Source: Purshia tridentata (Eukaryota > Streptophyta > Magnoliopsida > Rosales > Rosaceae). Taken from it: a stretch of DNA of 64,000 bases. The notes under the pieces are model-generated. The model was not told the origin of the DNA, did not search any database, and worked only from the letters and a program-made list of their open reading frames with translations. The position numbers and the translations under genes were made by a program. Shown in pieces: positions 24,291 through 35,700 of the stretch; position 1 is the first letter of the stretch; each line of letters opens with the position of its first letter. The stretch spans positions 1 through 64,000 of the forward strand of contig QANT01001562.1 in NCBI GenBank assembly GCA_003254885.1, in the 5' to 3' direction.

Positions 24291-25399
24291 GAAAATCTAC
24301 TAGTGAATAGATTAAGAGGAGTAATTTAGTGCTAAAATGACTTATTTAAGAATTAAAGTGGGGCTGAAATGTGCTCCAAGTAAAGGTTTCAATAAGAAAA
24401 ATTGTAATTTGATTCTAACAAAATATAGCAAAAATATTATTAAATTAATAATTAGTCTATAATTGATTAGTTAGACAGTCTTTCTATAAAATCAAAACCA
24501 AATGTCTCTTTCCAAAATTGGAAGTACTAGTAGGGTCTATATCCATATTCATAAAGTGCAAAATATGCCTCCCTTACCACAAAAAAAAAGGTTGGATACC
24601 TCTCCAAATGTAACGCCATTTGTGAACTCGGCCATTTTTACTTGGTACTTTGTTGATTGTGACTTGCATTATCTTAGTCTTTTCTTCTCTATCTTTCTTT
24701 TTTTCTTTTTTGAATATTTTTACAAAGAAAGTCAAAAGCAAAGAAGAAGATTGAAGTCTAATTAACTATTGATGTGAGGACACTAAAATTATAAAGAAAG
24801 TCAAAGTAAAAAAAATATTTACTTTGAGTGTGAGAGTAAATATTCTTCGTTACTAAAATCACTAATCGCACTCCTTTATAAGAAATTGATTTATGATGCA
24901 AATACTGTAGTCATACATATTGTTTTCTGATTATTAAATATTTTTAAGAGTGCATGTATGTGGTACATTAGATTACCTAAGTTTGATTTTAGTTCTCTAT
25001 TTTGAACTCAAGGTTTGATGTTGGGCTTGTTTTGTGGACACATGTCCAATCAATAAACACAAAAAATGGTTAATTAAGTATTGCATTCATTGATTGGCAG
25101 GTGTAGATGTAAGGTAAGCTTGTGAGCAAAGTATATATGGGTATGAAAAACAATCCATCTTAAACTTTTATACATATATAGTGATGGATGTTCCGAAATT
25201 GTTTGTGATGTGTCTCACGGCACCGACTTGAGGATCCAAGTTGAAGAAGCAAATCTTTGTTCAAACACTTTGTGGTTAGTTGTTACCTGGTCGGTCCAAG
25301 CAAGATATCAATCTCTGCTAGCTAGAAGCCTAGAACTAGTATATAATAGATAATAGATATATATCAAATTAAAGTGGATAAGATAAGAGTCATTTAATC
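24291..25399. other. AT-rich intergenic region
   Basis: No gene is seen. An 87-codon ORF at 24502-24765 is Phe/Ser-rich and unsupported. Confidence 0.5.
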
Positions 25400-25800
25400 A
25401 ACAATACTTGGGTCACCCTATGGGGGTATCCAAGGTCACCCTATTCCATAAAATCATAATTTCGGCAATGTTGGCGTATGATTGGAATCATTCACTTTTT
25501 AGATAATATATTATAGATCATTTTTACAAAAAATCAAATCAATCATAAATTGTTTGGTTATATAACTGTTATCGATTATATAGAAAAATTAATAGTTTCT
25601 AATTAAAGAGTGATTTTTTGATCAAACCGTTGACTTTTTCTATTTAATTGATAACAGTTATATAACCAAAAGATTTTAGATTAAGTTAATTTTTTGCAGA
25701 GATGATCTATAATATGTGATTTAAAAAGTGAACGGTTCCAATCATATGCCAACATTGTTGAAATTGTGATTTTAAAAGGTGGGGTGACCCAAATATTGTT
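25400..25800. mobile_element. foldback MITE (copy 1 of a related pair)
   Basis: The ends are AACAATACTTGGGTCACCC (left) and, reverse-complemented, AACAATATTTGGGTCACCC (right). The inverted similarity continues through almost the whole element: GGTTATATAACTGTTATC in the left arm near 25556 is mirrored near 25650-25668. The two ~190-bp arms meet near 25610. No coding capacity is present. TTAA lies just outside both ends (25394-25397 and 25803-25806) and may be the target-site duplication or part of longer termini. A related element lies at 51731-52145. Confidence 0.8.
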
Positions 25801-26406
25801 CTTTAAGAAAAGGAAGGCCTACAATATAGTGGTCACTATTCAATTAAGAATCAGTTGTATATCAAGTAGCTATTAACTCAATAGGGTACCTTATTAGGAA
25901 ATGGATTTACACATGAGGACAACCCTTTGGGCATTGGGCAGAGCTGAGAAGGGAGTGTTTTAAAGTTGGACAAAACATGGGCAAAATGAGAAACAGAAAT
26001 GAGAAGGTAAAAATGTGATGTTTAAGCAAAATGATAATGAGGTTTGAACCCACCCTTAATGAATTGAAAGGCTTAAAACATGTGAATTAAAGACAGAAAG
26101 CTTATAGTAAAAGCAAATGTAATAGAGGGTAGAGAGGTTGGGCATGGGACAGGTCACAAAGAGGAGAGGGAGAAGAGCAAGTAGGAAGTAACAAATGGCC
26201 TGATGCCAATGATGGCTAGAGAGAGAAATTTAAAGGGCATCCCCCATTGCCCAAAACAAGACCATCAATGAGTCCTTTTCAATCTACTCGGTCGGAAACC
26301 TCTTTCTCTCTATCTCTCTCTCTCTCTCTCTAACTTTGAAGAAAAGAGGCGGTGTTGAGCTAACCAATACCCATTTTCTTTTCTGATTTGATTTTCTTCA
26401 ATCACT

Positions 26407-26442
<36 letters not shown>

Positions 26443-26834
26443 GTGCGAATGTGTGGACCCTACTTCGTCTCCAACCAGCGGCGCGCCATGAGTCTTTACT
26501 TGGTTTCCAAGCTCACCCACCTCCCATCTATATATCTCTCTCTCTCTCTACAATAGCAATACGCCAATGGCCCAATACCCATTTTATTATAAAGAAATCC
26601 AAACAGCATCCTACACTTCTCTTCCTCATCAACCCCTCTCTCTCTCTCTCTCACTCTCTCTCTCTCCTCCTCCACCACTCTTGTCAAACCTCATAACCCC
26701 AAATCCTTCTCCTTCCTCCTCTTTTTTTATTCATTCATATAAAATACCCACAAAAAAACCCACCAATCAAACACACCTAGCTAGTTTTAGCTCTAGAAGC
26801 AAAACCCAAAAAAATAAAAAAAGGATAAACAAAG
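25801..26834. other. promoter and CT-rich leader of the AHL gene
   Basis: From about 26300 to 26670 it contains at least four (CT)n tracts. A TATA-like CTATATATCT lies near 26526 and TTATTATAAAG near 26583. No upstream gene is supported. Confidence 0.6.
26408..26440. repeat. (CT)16 microsatellite in the AHL upstream region
   Basis: An uninterrupted CT tract, with further tracts at about 26301-26331, 26534-26547 and 26636-26666. GA/CT tracts near plant promoters are bound by BPC-type factors (family knowledge); use here is inference. Confidence 0.8.
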
Positions 26835-27800
26835 ATGAAAGGTGAGTATGCTGACACCAAGAGTAATGAAACCCAAAACATGTTCTCAAAGCTTCACCCA
26901 CACCCACTCCAACACCACCCTCCTCACATTCAACAACAACACCACCACCTCTTCTCCACCCCTTTCCAACTAACCCCGCGCGAATGCCAACAACAACAAG
27001 CTTCCGAAGAAGAAGACACCAGCCACACCAGCAGCGGCACCGCCACCGCCACCACCACCCCTTCAGCCCAACAAAGGCCCAAGCCCACTACTGACCCCAA
27101 CAATCCATCGGGCGGCGATGGAGCCACCATTGAAGTCGTCCGCAGGCCCAGGGGACGCCCACCCGGGTCCAAGAACAAGCCTAAGCCTCCCGTCATCATT
27201 ACCCGCGACTCCTCCGAGCCCGCCATGAGCCCCTACATTCTCGAAGTCCCCCCTGGAAACGACGTCGTCGACGCCATCTCCCGCTTCTGCTGCCGCAAAA
27301 ACTTGGGCCTCTGTATCCTCACCGGCTCTGGCACAGTCGCCAACGTCACTCTCCGCCAGCCCTCCACCACCCCCGGCGCCACCGTTACTTTCCACGGCCG
27401 CTTCGACATCCTCTCCGTCTCCGCCACCTTCCTTCCCCAACCGACGCCGTCTTGTCCCGCCGTCCCCAACGGCTTCACCATCTCGCTGGCGGGCCCACAG
27501 GGCCAGATCGTGGGCGGGATAGTCGCGGGGGCCCTCATGGCGGCTGGGACAGTGTACATCGTCGCCGCGTCCTTCAACAACCCGAGTTACCACAGGCTGC
27601 CGGCGGAGGAAGAGGCAGGGAGACTGGGGGACACGCGCTCTGGGGATGCCCGCTCCCCGCCGGTTTCTGGGGGAGGGGAGAGTGGGGGACACGCGCCGCA
27701 GTCTCAGTCGTGTGGGATGTCCATGTACAACAGTTGCCACTTGCCTACCGATGTTATCTGGGCTCCAACTCCAAGACAACCACAGCCACCACCTTACTGA
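26835..27800 (+). CDS. AHL17: AT-hook motif nuclear-localised (AHL) protein, AHL17/AHL28-like
   Basis: Intronless, 321 residues. The N-terminus MKGEYADTKSN followed by His/Gln-rich sequence (21-55) matches what I recall of Arabidopsis AHL17/AHL28. A single AT-hook with the R-G-R core sits at about 103-112 (RRPRGRPPGSKNKPKPP). The PPC/DUF296 domain spans about 130-255 and contains GRFDIL at 188-193, the motif used for AHL-AHL and partner contacts, in the clade A form. The tail ends DVIWAP-PPY, typical of the clade. Family role: AT-rich DNA binding in the nucleus, restraining hypocotyl growth and shaping flowering and defence. Lack of introns fits clade A. Exon GC content is very high, so long antisense ORFs appear here but are shadows. 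AHL28 is an equally good name. Confidence 0.93.
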   Translation: MKGEYADTKSNETQNMFSKLHPHPLQHHPPHIQQQHHHLFSTPFQLTPRECQQQQASEEEDTSHTSSGTATATTTPSAQQRPKPTTDPNNPSGGDGATIEVVRRPRGRPPGSKNKPKPPVIITRDSSEPAMSPYILEVPPGNDVVDAISRFCCRKNLGLCILTGSGTVANVTLRQPSTTPGATVTFHGRFDILSVSATFLPQPTPSCPAVPNGFTISLAGPQGQIVGGIVAGALMAAGTVYIVAASFNNPSYHRLPAEEEAGRLGDTRSGDARSPPVSGGGESGGHAPQSQSCGMSMYNSCHLPTDVIWAPTPRQPQPPPY

Positions 27801-28526
27801 ATTTTCAGCTGCTTTTTTTTGCTTTCTGTGGTTTTATTTTATGGTTACTTACTGTGAATTTAGAAGCTATCTTTATTTCATCTTGGTGACTGTTTTTAAA
27901 TGTCTTTGTCAACTTGTTTTTTAATGCGCGCTAGTTATAGTTTAGATGTTGATCGATGTTAGCATTTGATCGAAAACAAATTTTATGGGTACTTAGTACT
28001 TACTGCGAATTTCATTTCCTGAGTTTGTTTTATGGTGATTAATTAGTTCATGAGATGTTAAGTTTAGCGTTTGATAAAAATTTGAATGTGGTACAGCGGG
28101 TGCAGTTAGTAAATTAAATGTAATGTGGGTTTTGATGGTAGTGTGAAAAGATGAAGTCTTTAATGAAAGGCAAGGCAAAGCTGCTTTTGTTTCAGTTTTT
28201 GGGTATTGGAATTGTGGTTGGGTTTTGAATGGGGTTTTGGAGTATTGGGTTGGGTTTGGGATTTGCTTTGAAGTTTGGGGAAGAGCATATCTGGTTGGTC
28301 AGTACTACATGCCAAGTTGCCAACAGTCTACTGGCTAGTACTGTTGATGCTGCTATGGTGCAGCAGCACCACTGGCTCAAGATAATGGTATATGTTTGAT
28401 TCGGTTGAATTGATCCTTTTCTTCTTGGGAGGGCTTTTATTTGCTTCTGGATTTGGATAAAGTGTGTGACAGTAGTAAAACGTGGCTGGGGTTCTGCTTG
28501 CCAGTCCAGTCGGTTCCTTTTCAGAT

Positions 28527-28530
<4 letters not shown>
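27801..28530. other. 3' flank of the AHL gene
   Basis: 3' UTR-like T-rich sequence, then G/T-rich intergenic DNA. No gene is supported. Confidence 0.5.

Positions 28531-28563
<33 letters not shown>
28531..28563. repeat. (GA)16 microsatellite
   Basis: A perfect GA tract, a likely polymorphic marker. Confidence 0.9.
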
Positions 28564-28565
<2 letters not shown>

Positions 28566-29929
28566 AATGCTGCTTTGCCTTTATCCAATGGCCACTTAAA
28601 TGGGTCTTTCTCTCTATTTCTTCTCCATATTTGCTTTTATTTCTGAATTCTGATACGTCTGTACTTTGGTTTGTCTCTATCTTACTTTGCTTGATGGGAA
28701 AAAGCAACATAATGAATATGAGCAAAGGTGTCTCTTAATTACCTATATATATATTTTTTCTTCATGCATTGAATTTTGATTCTTGTGAAAACACTGAATC
28801 TAATTGCATTTAGGAACTAAATGGCTAATACTTATTACAGATACAGACCATCATGTCGTATATGTTTCTGATTGTTCGCTACCTCTTTCGTTTTATGCTT
28901 GCTTCATATATATAAACGTGGGAACATCATGCTGTGCTTTATTATATATGTATATGCTTTGAAAGACAAACTTGAGATTTCGTACTTGCAGCTGTTTGGG
29001 GACTTTTAGTTAATTAACTAGGTTGCTGCATGGTGCATGGAATTTAAATGGGTGTGTATATTATTTTGTAATATAAAATTTTCAAATGTCTTTAATAATT
29101 GAGAGTTCCAAGTCGCTTATTCTTGAAAAACTTGCACAAAAATCCTGTTTGGTTAATTTTAATTTTTATACCATGATGATTAGTGACGAAAATGAAATCA
29201 TTGTTAACAAGTATCATCTACGTACCTAACCTGGCCTATTACCCTAGCCAGAAACTTCAATCACTTGCATATATGTGCATCTTCATTATTTCCTGATTAG
29301 TCTCAGCACATAGAATCATAGATCATATCAACGATTGTCTAGAATCAACTAAATCTTGAAAATGACTATTTTGTCCACACCTCAACTTTTTCGGTTTTTT
29401 AAATATTTTTAAACTGAGTTGGAAAGAATAATTTAGACAATTATACAAGCCCACCTTATCTAGAGTCCTAGACACATGCCTGACTATAATATATTATAAT
29501 ATTTCAAACCGGCCATGTCCAAAAAAGACTCGTGCTCAACCTTTTTTATTTTTTTTTCCCTTTTTTCTCTTTTCTTTTGACCATGTTGCATTATATATAT
29601 ATACATATATTATAGGCAGCTTATCATGTAGAAGAAAGTTTGACAATAATAACGATAGGAGTTGTGAATAATTCAAAATCAGGCGCCTCTTTATTTGACT
29701 CTTTTTTTTTTTCGCCTTAATTTCAAACTCTCTTTGTTCTGCTAATCATCATATGTAGCACCAATGTTTGTTTCACACTTATTAATTTGATTAATCTTCT
29801 TAATCATTGTATATCGTTGAACTTGTTGAGCCACCAGTGGACTCTTGGCCCCAAAGTTAATTAATTCATGTAAATTTTCATTTCTGCAGTGCTAATCCAC
29901 CCAGGAATTTGTTATATATACATTAATTA
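28564..29929. other. AT-rich intergenic region
   Basis: No gene, RNA or repeat boundary that I can support. Confidence 0.5.
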
Positions 29930-30130
29930 AGTTTTTATAATGCAATAGTTGCATAACATAGTATTAGAGTCTTCTTTATCAGAAGTGTTGAGTTCGAAAC
30001 CTCTAATATCTATATTTTTAAGGTGAATATGACCGAAGATGTTAGCAAGTTCTATTATAAGTATTGTGGGTCTATCCTCTAACCGCTTAAATTTTTGAGA
30101 TATACATAGTAGTTATCTAATATGATTAAT
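29930..30130. mobile_element. degenerate retroelement trace (SINE or small LTR/TRIM type)
   Basis: It contains a tRNA-like B-box word (GTTCGAAAC near 29993) preceded by TAGTATTAGAGTC, which resembles the tRNA-Met-type primer site or A-box region of short plant retroelements. Downstream is a GGGTCTATCCTCTAACCGCT block and TTATCTAATATG, a layout that recurs at borders of plant LTR/TRIM elements. It is old and broken, and its borders are unclear. Confidence 0.3.
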
Positions 30131-32752
30131 AAATATAAATACATATAATATTATTCTTATTAAATCCTTAAATTTTGGTGTGAACATCAATGAAATCCTT
30201 TACGTTAGTGATGCATGGAAAGAGTACCTGCGGAAGACCAATCCATATAAAGCTATTGCATTAGTTTTCACGATACTGCCTGTAAAATTAATTACTCATA
30301 TTAAGTTCAATCCCATATGAAAATACAGAAGACACAAATACATCGATATTTATTGGAGAACGTATGTTTTTAGATTGTTTAGTTTTAACTTGTAAGTTGA
30401 TTCCAACCAAATTAATGACGTACAAGTTCCCTTTCTAAAGTAGCAGAAAAATCCAGAAGAATGAAACTAAAATTGTTGTTAATTCGTATACAGTCCTCTC
30501 ACTCCTCATCAACCCAACAATTTAATAATCTTTAAGAGAATAATTAAATTGAATAGACAATATTTTCTCCACTTTTAACTTTGAAACCTTTAATTGCATG
30601 CACGTGGGTTTGAAGTCCTAAACTATTAATTTGGTTATTAGGGCAAATGGGTCAAATACCAGCAACAATGGGACAAGAAGAATGAAGGGTAGTTTTTCTT
30701 TGGATATGAGCGATGATTGTGGACTAATATGTCTTTGAATGGATGAATGGATATATGGCTGCAAGCCTTCAAATGAGAATTCAAACAAGGACATATATAT
30801 ATCCCCACCCACAATAACTTATTGTGCATATGGCCAAGTGACAATCATGTATATATGTCCTCAAGCTGACATATTGTCATTACTATACCATTTCGCATGC
30901 TTAATTGGACCACAAACAAAAGCATATCTACTTTCATTGTTTTCTTGTCTTCAAAGGAAGGATAAATGAAAATTACACAAATGGTTTCTCAAATTTTACC
31001 AAAATTTTAATTTGGTCTCTAAGATCCTGTGTTTACCCTATCGACTCTTATGTAAAAGATAAAGAAAATACAATCTCATACCTATGACACTACAAATCTA
31101 ATCAATTTCATTTCACAAACTAAATTCTAAAAAAAATCTAAACTGAATAATTCTACTTAATTTTGTTTCCATTACATCAATAAATTAGTTGTCTTTGTCT
31201 AGTTTAATTATATGACTTCTCTAGTGTTTGTGATGCCACATTGCAGAGAAGGTTTTATCCTTATTTGATTGATTAAATTTGTAGCATCATGAGCAGTCAA
31301 TGTCATGCATGGTGACACATTATCATGATCGAATGTCATTGTCACATGCAATATAGAGATGTAATACAATGATTCATTGTGTAAACACAAAACGATTCAA
31401 TTTTTTTTATTTTTTATTTCTAAGAGATCGAGACAGCAATCTGTTTGAGGCGAAAAGAATAGTACTGCATATCATGCATGTTGGTGCTTTGTTGGACATC
31501 TCCGCAGCACAAGGGATTCTCATTCCAATTCTACGGCGGTGATGGTGTTGGTATTTTGTGCGCGCTGCCGCTGCCGCTACACATAGTGTATATGTGTGTC
31601 TCTTGACTTTTTTCATGACTTTCAGTTTCCATGCGAAAAGCCAAATATTCAGGCATGCTTGCTCCTCCCTTCAAATTTGGATGCATGCATATCATTCATT
31701 ATGCTTTACATGTATAATATATATAAAATAAGGGTACCGCTATTCCTATCCAATTTTTATTAAAGTAGTTTCATTAGTTCAGTATTAGTTTTAACCAACT
31801 CCATTAATTTTTTAAAAAGTCCTAATGTAAAAGGCTAATATTTCAAATGACTTTAGTACCCAAAAGTTTTTAAAATAGAATTTTTACCAAATTTAGTTCT
31901 AATCTAAACAACAAAGGTCCAAAATTTTGGGCTTAAACCCGTTAACATACAAAGTAAATGTCAACATGATTAACAAATTTAAATTCATATAGTTGGTTCG
32001 GATCAGATTTATCTAGTAATTTTGACCTTCAATTTGGTTCAGTTCGATTATTTAATCGAAACACACAAAATAATTAAAAAAAGAAAACCATAAGGTTTGA
32101 TTGAGTCGGTTTTTATCGTTAAGAATGCCCACCGGCCACCCTTATTCTGATTAGGATAGAATGGAAATTGAGAACGTGGCTTGTCCTAGACTAAGAAAAT
32201 AAGACAGTATGAGAGTAGGGGTCCACATGAGTAGGGCATGGATGGGTCGGATGCAAGAGGGTGAAGGCAGGCATGATTAAAAAAGTACACGTGTACGGTG
32301 GCGAGAGTCAATTGTTCGATTTGACTGTGATGGTTGAAGTTGGAAACCTGAAAATGTAGTGGAGCAGGAAATGGGCAAAATGGGTAATGGGGGTATGGGT
32401 TACTTGTCGTGTGGTGGTTGGCTGTTGTGTATAACATGCTTCTCCTTTTCTTGGCTTGTAAATGGAAGGGAATGTTTTCTTGAGATAGAGTTTGATCACA
32501 TTTTATGTTTATGTTGGATGTATTCTTAACATTTTACTTGAAAATTCATCCACTCTAAAAGGAAAAATAATATATATACTATAATATATGACTTGAAAGG
32601 GTAAATGGAAAAATGGCCATGGCCGATTTCTTTAAATAAAAACCAGCTAATGGGTACATTACATACAATGATACAACCCCCCCTCAAATCTCTTTATTTT
32701 ACCTACCCCCTTTGTAATATTTTGCCCCTTTTTCTAATACAATATGTTATAA
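30131..32752. other. intergenic region downstream of UBP16
   Basis: AT-rich DNA without a supported gene. Several small ORFs on both strands (for example at 31407-31616) lack domains. About 31740-32120 has the mixed low-complexity look of old transposon sequence but no definable ends. The last ~100 bp are the 3' UTR of the minus-strand deubiquitinase. Confidence 0.5.
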
Positions 32753-35700
32753 TCAAATGTTTACCGTTCTTTCCCTAGTTGAATTTCTAAATTGTACATC
32801 CCTTACAGAGCCGGGTCCTAATCTTTCCGAGTCAGTTTCTCTATTTCTACTACTACTTGCTAACTTTCTACACTGTTTGGTGGTGTCAGAATGCAAAAAA
32901 GGAACAGTCACTTCGCCATCCAACTCTACTGACCTGCTACTCCCAATAGGTTGTCCATCCCAAAGACCACCACCCTCTGTAGCCGGAGCAGCACCATCAG
33001 TTTGAGTCCCAGTGATTTCAGGGGAACCTGAAGCGTACCGTTTTGAATCAGAGAGAGGTGAATGCTTCGAACTCAAGGGTGAGGAAGAGGTCGAGGAAGA
33101 AGTGTCAGAATCTGAAAAGTTTCTCCAAGGGCTATTCCAACCACGTCCTGATTCACCAAATATATAATCGGACAAGTCATCAGTGCTGGTAGAATGAGTG
33201 CTATCGGTACTACAAGAACCTTCGTCAGAGTTGCTGCTGACAAGGGAAGAGTTGTCGCTCGAAGAGTCCTCTTCTAAAATCCTTTGCAGCGGACTGGTTG
33301 AATCCTCTGGAGGATTTGAATTGGTGAGGAATTGGTTAACACTTGAATATGAGGAGAAAGATTTTGACTTCAAATTGGCATTCTTTCCAACGATCCAGGA
33401 AGGAATGGCTCTATGTTTGAAATCAGAGGATATTATTCTGTCCCTTATCAATCTTGGGGCCCTGGGTGAGCACCTGCAGGGTAGTTTAATCAAAAGCCGT
33501 AACAATAAGAGATTACAGAAACTTACAAAAGGTCTGGGAAAAACAAACAAACAAAAAAAGGTCCAGAGATCCATCACCTTGCATAAAGAAGCATGTACGC
33601 CCCTTTCGTCAAGACCTTTTCAATTTCCACAGCCGTTACCTGCCCAACCATAGCCAACACATTATCGGTTTAAAGCACTGGAATATGAAATTACTACACT
33701 ATTCTGGTTATCCATTAAATAAATAAATAAATGAAATACGCCAATAAAAGGATACAGATGCTAAGCTAATTATGCATCAATGACTACCAAATCTTGTAAA
33801 TAGTTATTTCAAATCCACTTTAAACATATCGTATATAGTTATTTAAAATGCATCCTATCTAATGTTTTATTAGTTCGTTTTCTTAACTAATTTAACCTTG
33901 TTGTGAAATCTAAATCCTTTCTTTTGTATCATTCCACCCAATGGGACCTATAAGTACAGGTAATAGAGCTAGGTAAGAGAAACCCTGTATAAATGACCTA
34001 CAGTAGATAGCAAAAACCAAAAGCTAAAATACAAAAATCAAAGAGCAGAAGTAGCAATTTACATTTAAAAACACAACATACCGTGCTGTCATCAATCTTG
34101 AACCACTTGTTCTGTAAATTCTTAACATAGCACACATAATGACCCGAAAATGCAGCATTCATGATATCTAAGTGAACAACCACCCCATAAAGCCTGTATA
34201 CAGGCAATTTGTCACTGGTACTGCTCATAAAAGGCGCCAAGTCCAGGATCTCAGGAAACCGAATGGGTTTATTGATCTTCCCAAACTTGCCCGACTGCTT
34301 AAAGAGAAACACACATTAAATAAAAGAATACAAATCTACAAACATCCAAGACTAGAACACCATCCTTGAATAACTCAATCACCTGGAAACGCTTCAGTGC
34401 AATAGTAAGGATATTCGGAGCTTCCAGTATCGTCAACTTCTTTTTGGCTTTCTCATAAGATTTGCATCTGATTGATGTAAAACGCTAACAAAGTTAGTGC
34501 ATCTTAAAGCCAATGATTCCAAACAACATAGAAAATTCAGAATATCTATTGATCATTATTCAAACTTTGAGGGCAGATCAATGAACAACCATCCAGAAGC
34601 AGATTATTCAAAATAAATCAAGGAAAACATTGTGATTCAGTCAAGTGCACACGCAGGAGAGATTTTCTTTTATGCTTACCGATAATGATTATCACTGCAT
34701 GATACATTATGCTGCAATACTAAAAATGCAACCACCTTTTTTCATCATACTTTTCAGACTCTAAAGAAAAAATGTCAAACAAGCATCATGGCACATAGAA
34801 AGAGAGTCTAGTAGGATTCAAATTTCATTTATAGAACAAACTGTTCCAACTCAGGGTGTAAAAGAGCATTTCCCTTAATACCTCATCAAAACTTGAATTT
34901 CCTAACTATCCAATGCATTTCCAAAAGTTTACCAGTTATAATGTAATCAAAGTATTTCAGGAAATTTATTTAACATACTGTTAACAAAAACATAATAGCA
35001 CGTAACTATTAGTTGAAAGAGAAATGGTGTTTCTACCATACTATGCAACAAGAACAAATAGATGCTCTCAAAAGTTGTATGAAACAAAAACAACTGACCT
35101 GCTACATTGGTATTTGTTCTCGCCATCCAAGGTCTCAGTACCAGTAAATTTCCGAAGAGCATCTTCCAGGGTTCCTATATCACCCTCAATCTCAACAGTA
35201 AGATCCATCATTTTTTCCTGCCGCTCGGACTTGCCTTGGCACTTTGTGCATTTAATCTGCATGCCATGAAAAAGAAAACTTGTATGTTCCATTCAACGTC
35301 ATCCAAACTCAGACAAGAAAGCAGAACTTTCCTTGGTTGTATGCAATTTATAAAAACATAAATCCCTGGTAGGCCATTTACTATACATTACCTTTGATCG
35401 AAGGTAGCCTCCAAATGTAAGGCCTATTAAAGTTGTTTCATCTTTCAAAGAATGTGAGGCATCAACCCCAGCTTCCATAAGGCAAACAGATTGCATCGTG
35501 TCAATAGCATACCTGACAATATAACTCATTAGGTCAATAAAATGTTTCTCACAAAGATGGAATAGTACTAGTCTGACTAATGCATAGAATAGTATGTAGG
35601 CTCAAGAGATGTAGAAAGCAAGCACACCTTAAAAATTCATGTGCATCTTCTTCTCTCCCATTACCAAGTTGGCTTCCAAGACTTCTTAAGTGGGAAAGCA

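Noticed and set aside
27063-27779. 238-codon ORF on the minus strand opposite the AHL gene
   Set aside because: It is a GC-driven shadow of the AHL coding exon; the translation is Gly/Arg/Asp-rich with no domain.
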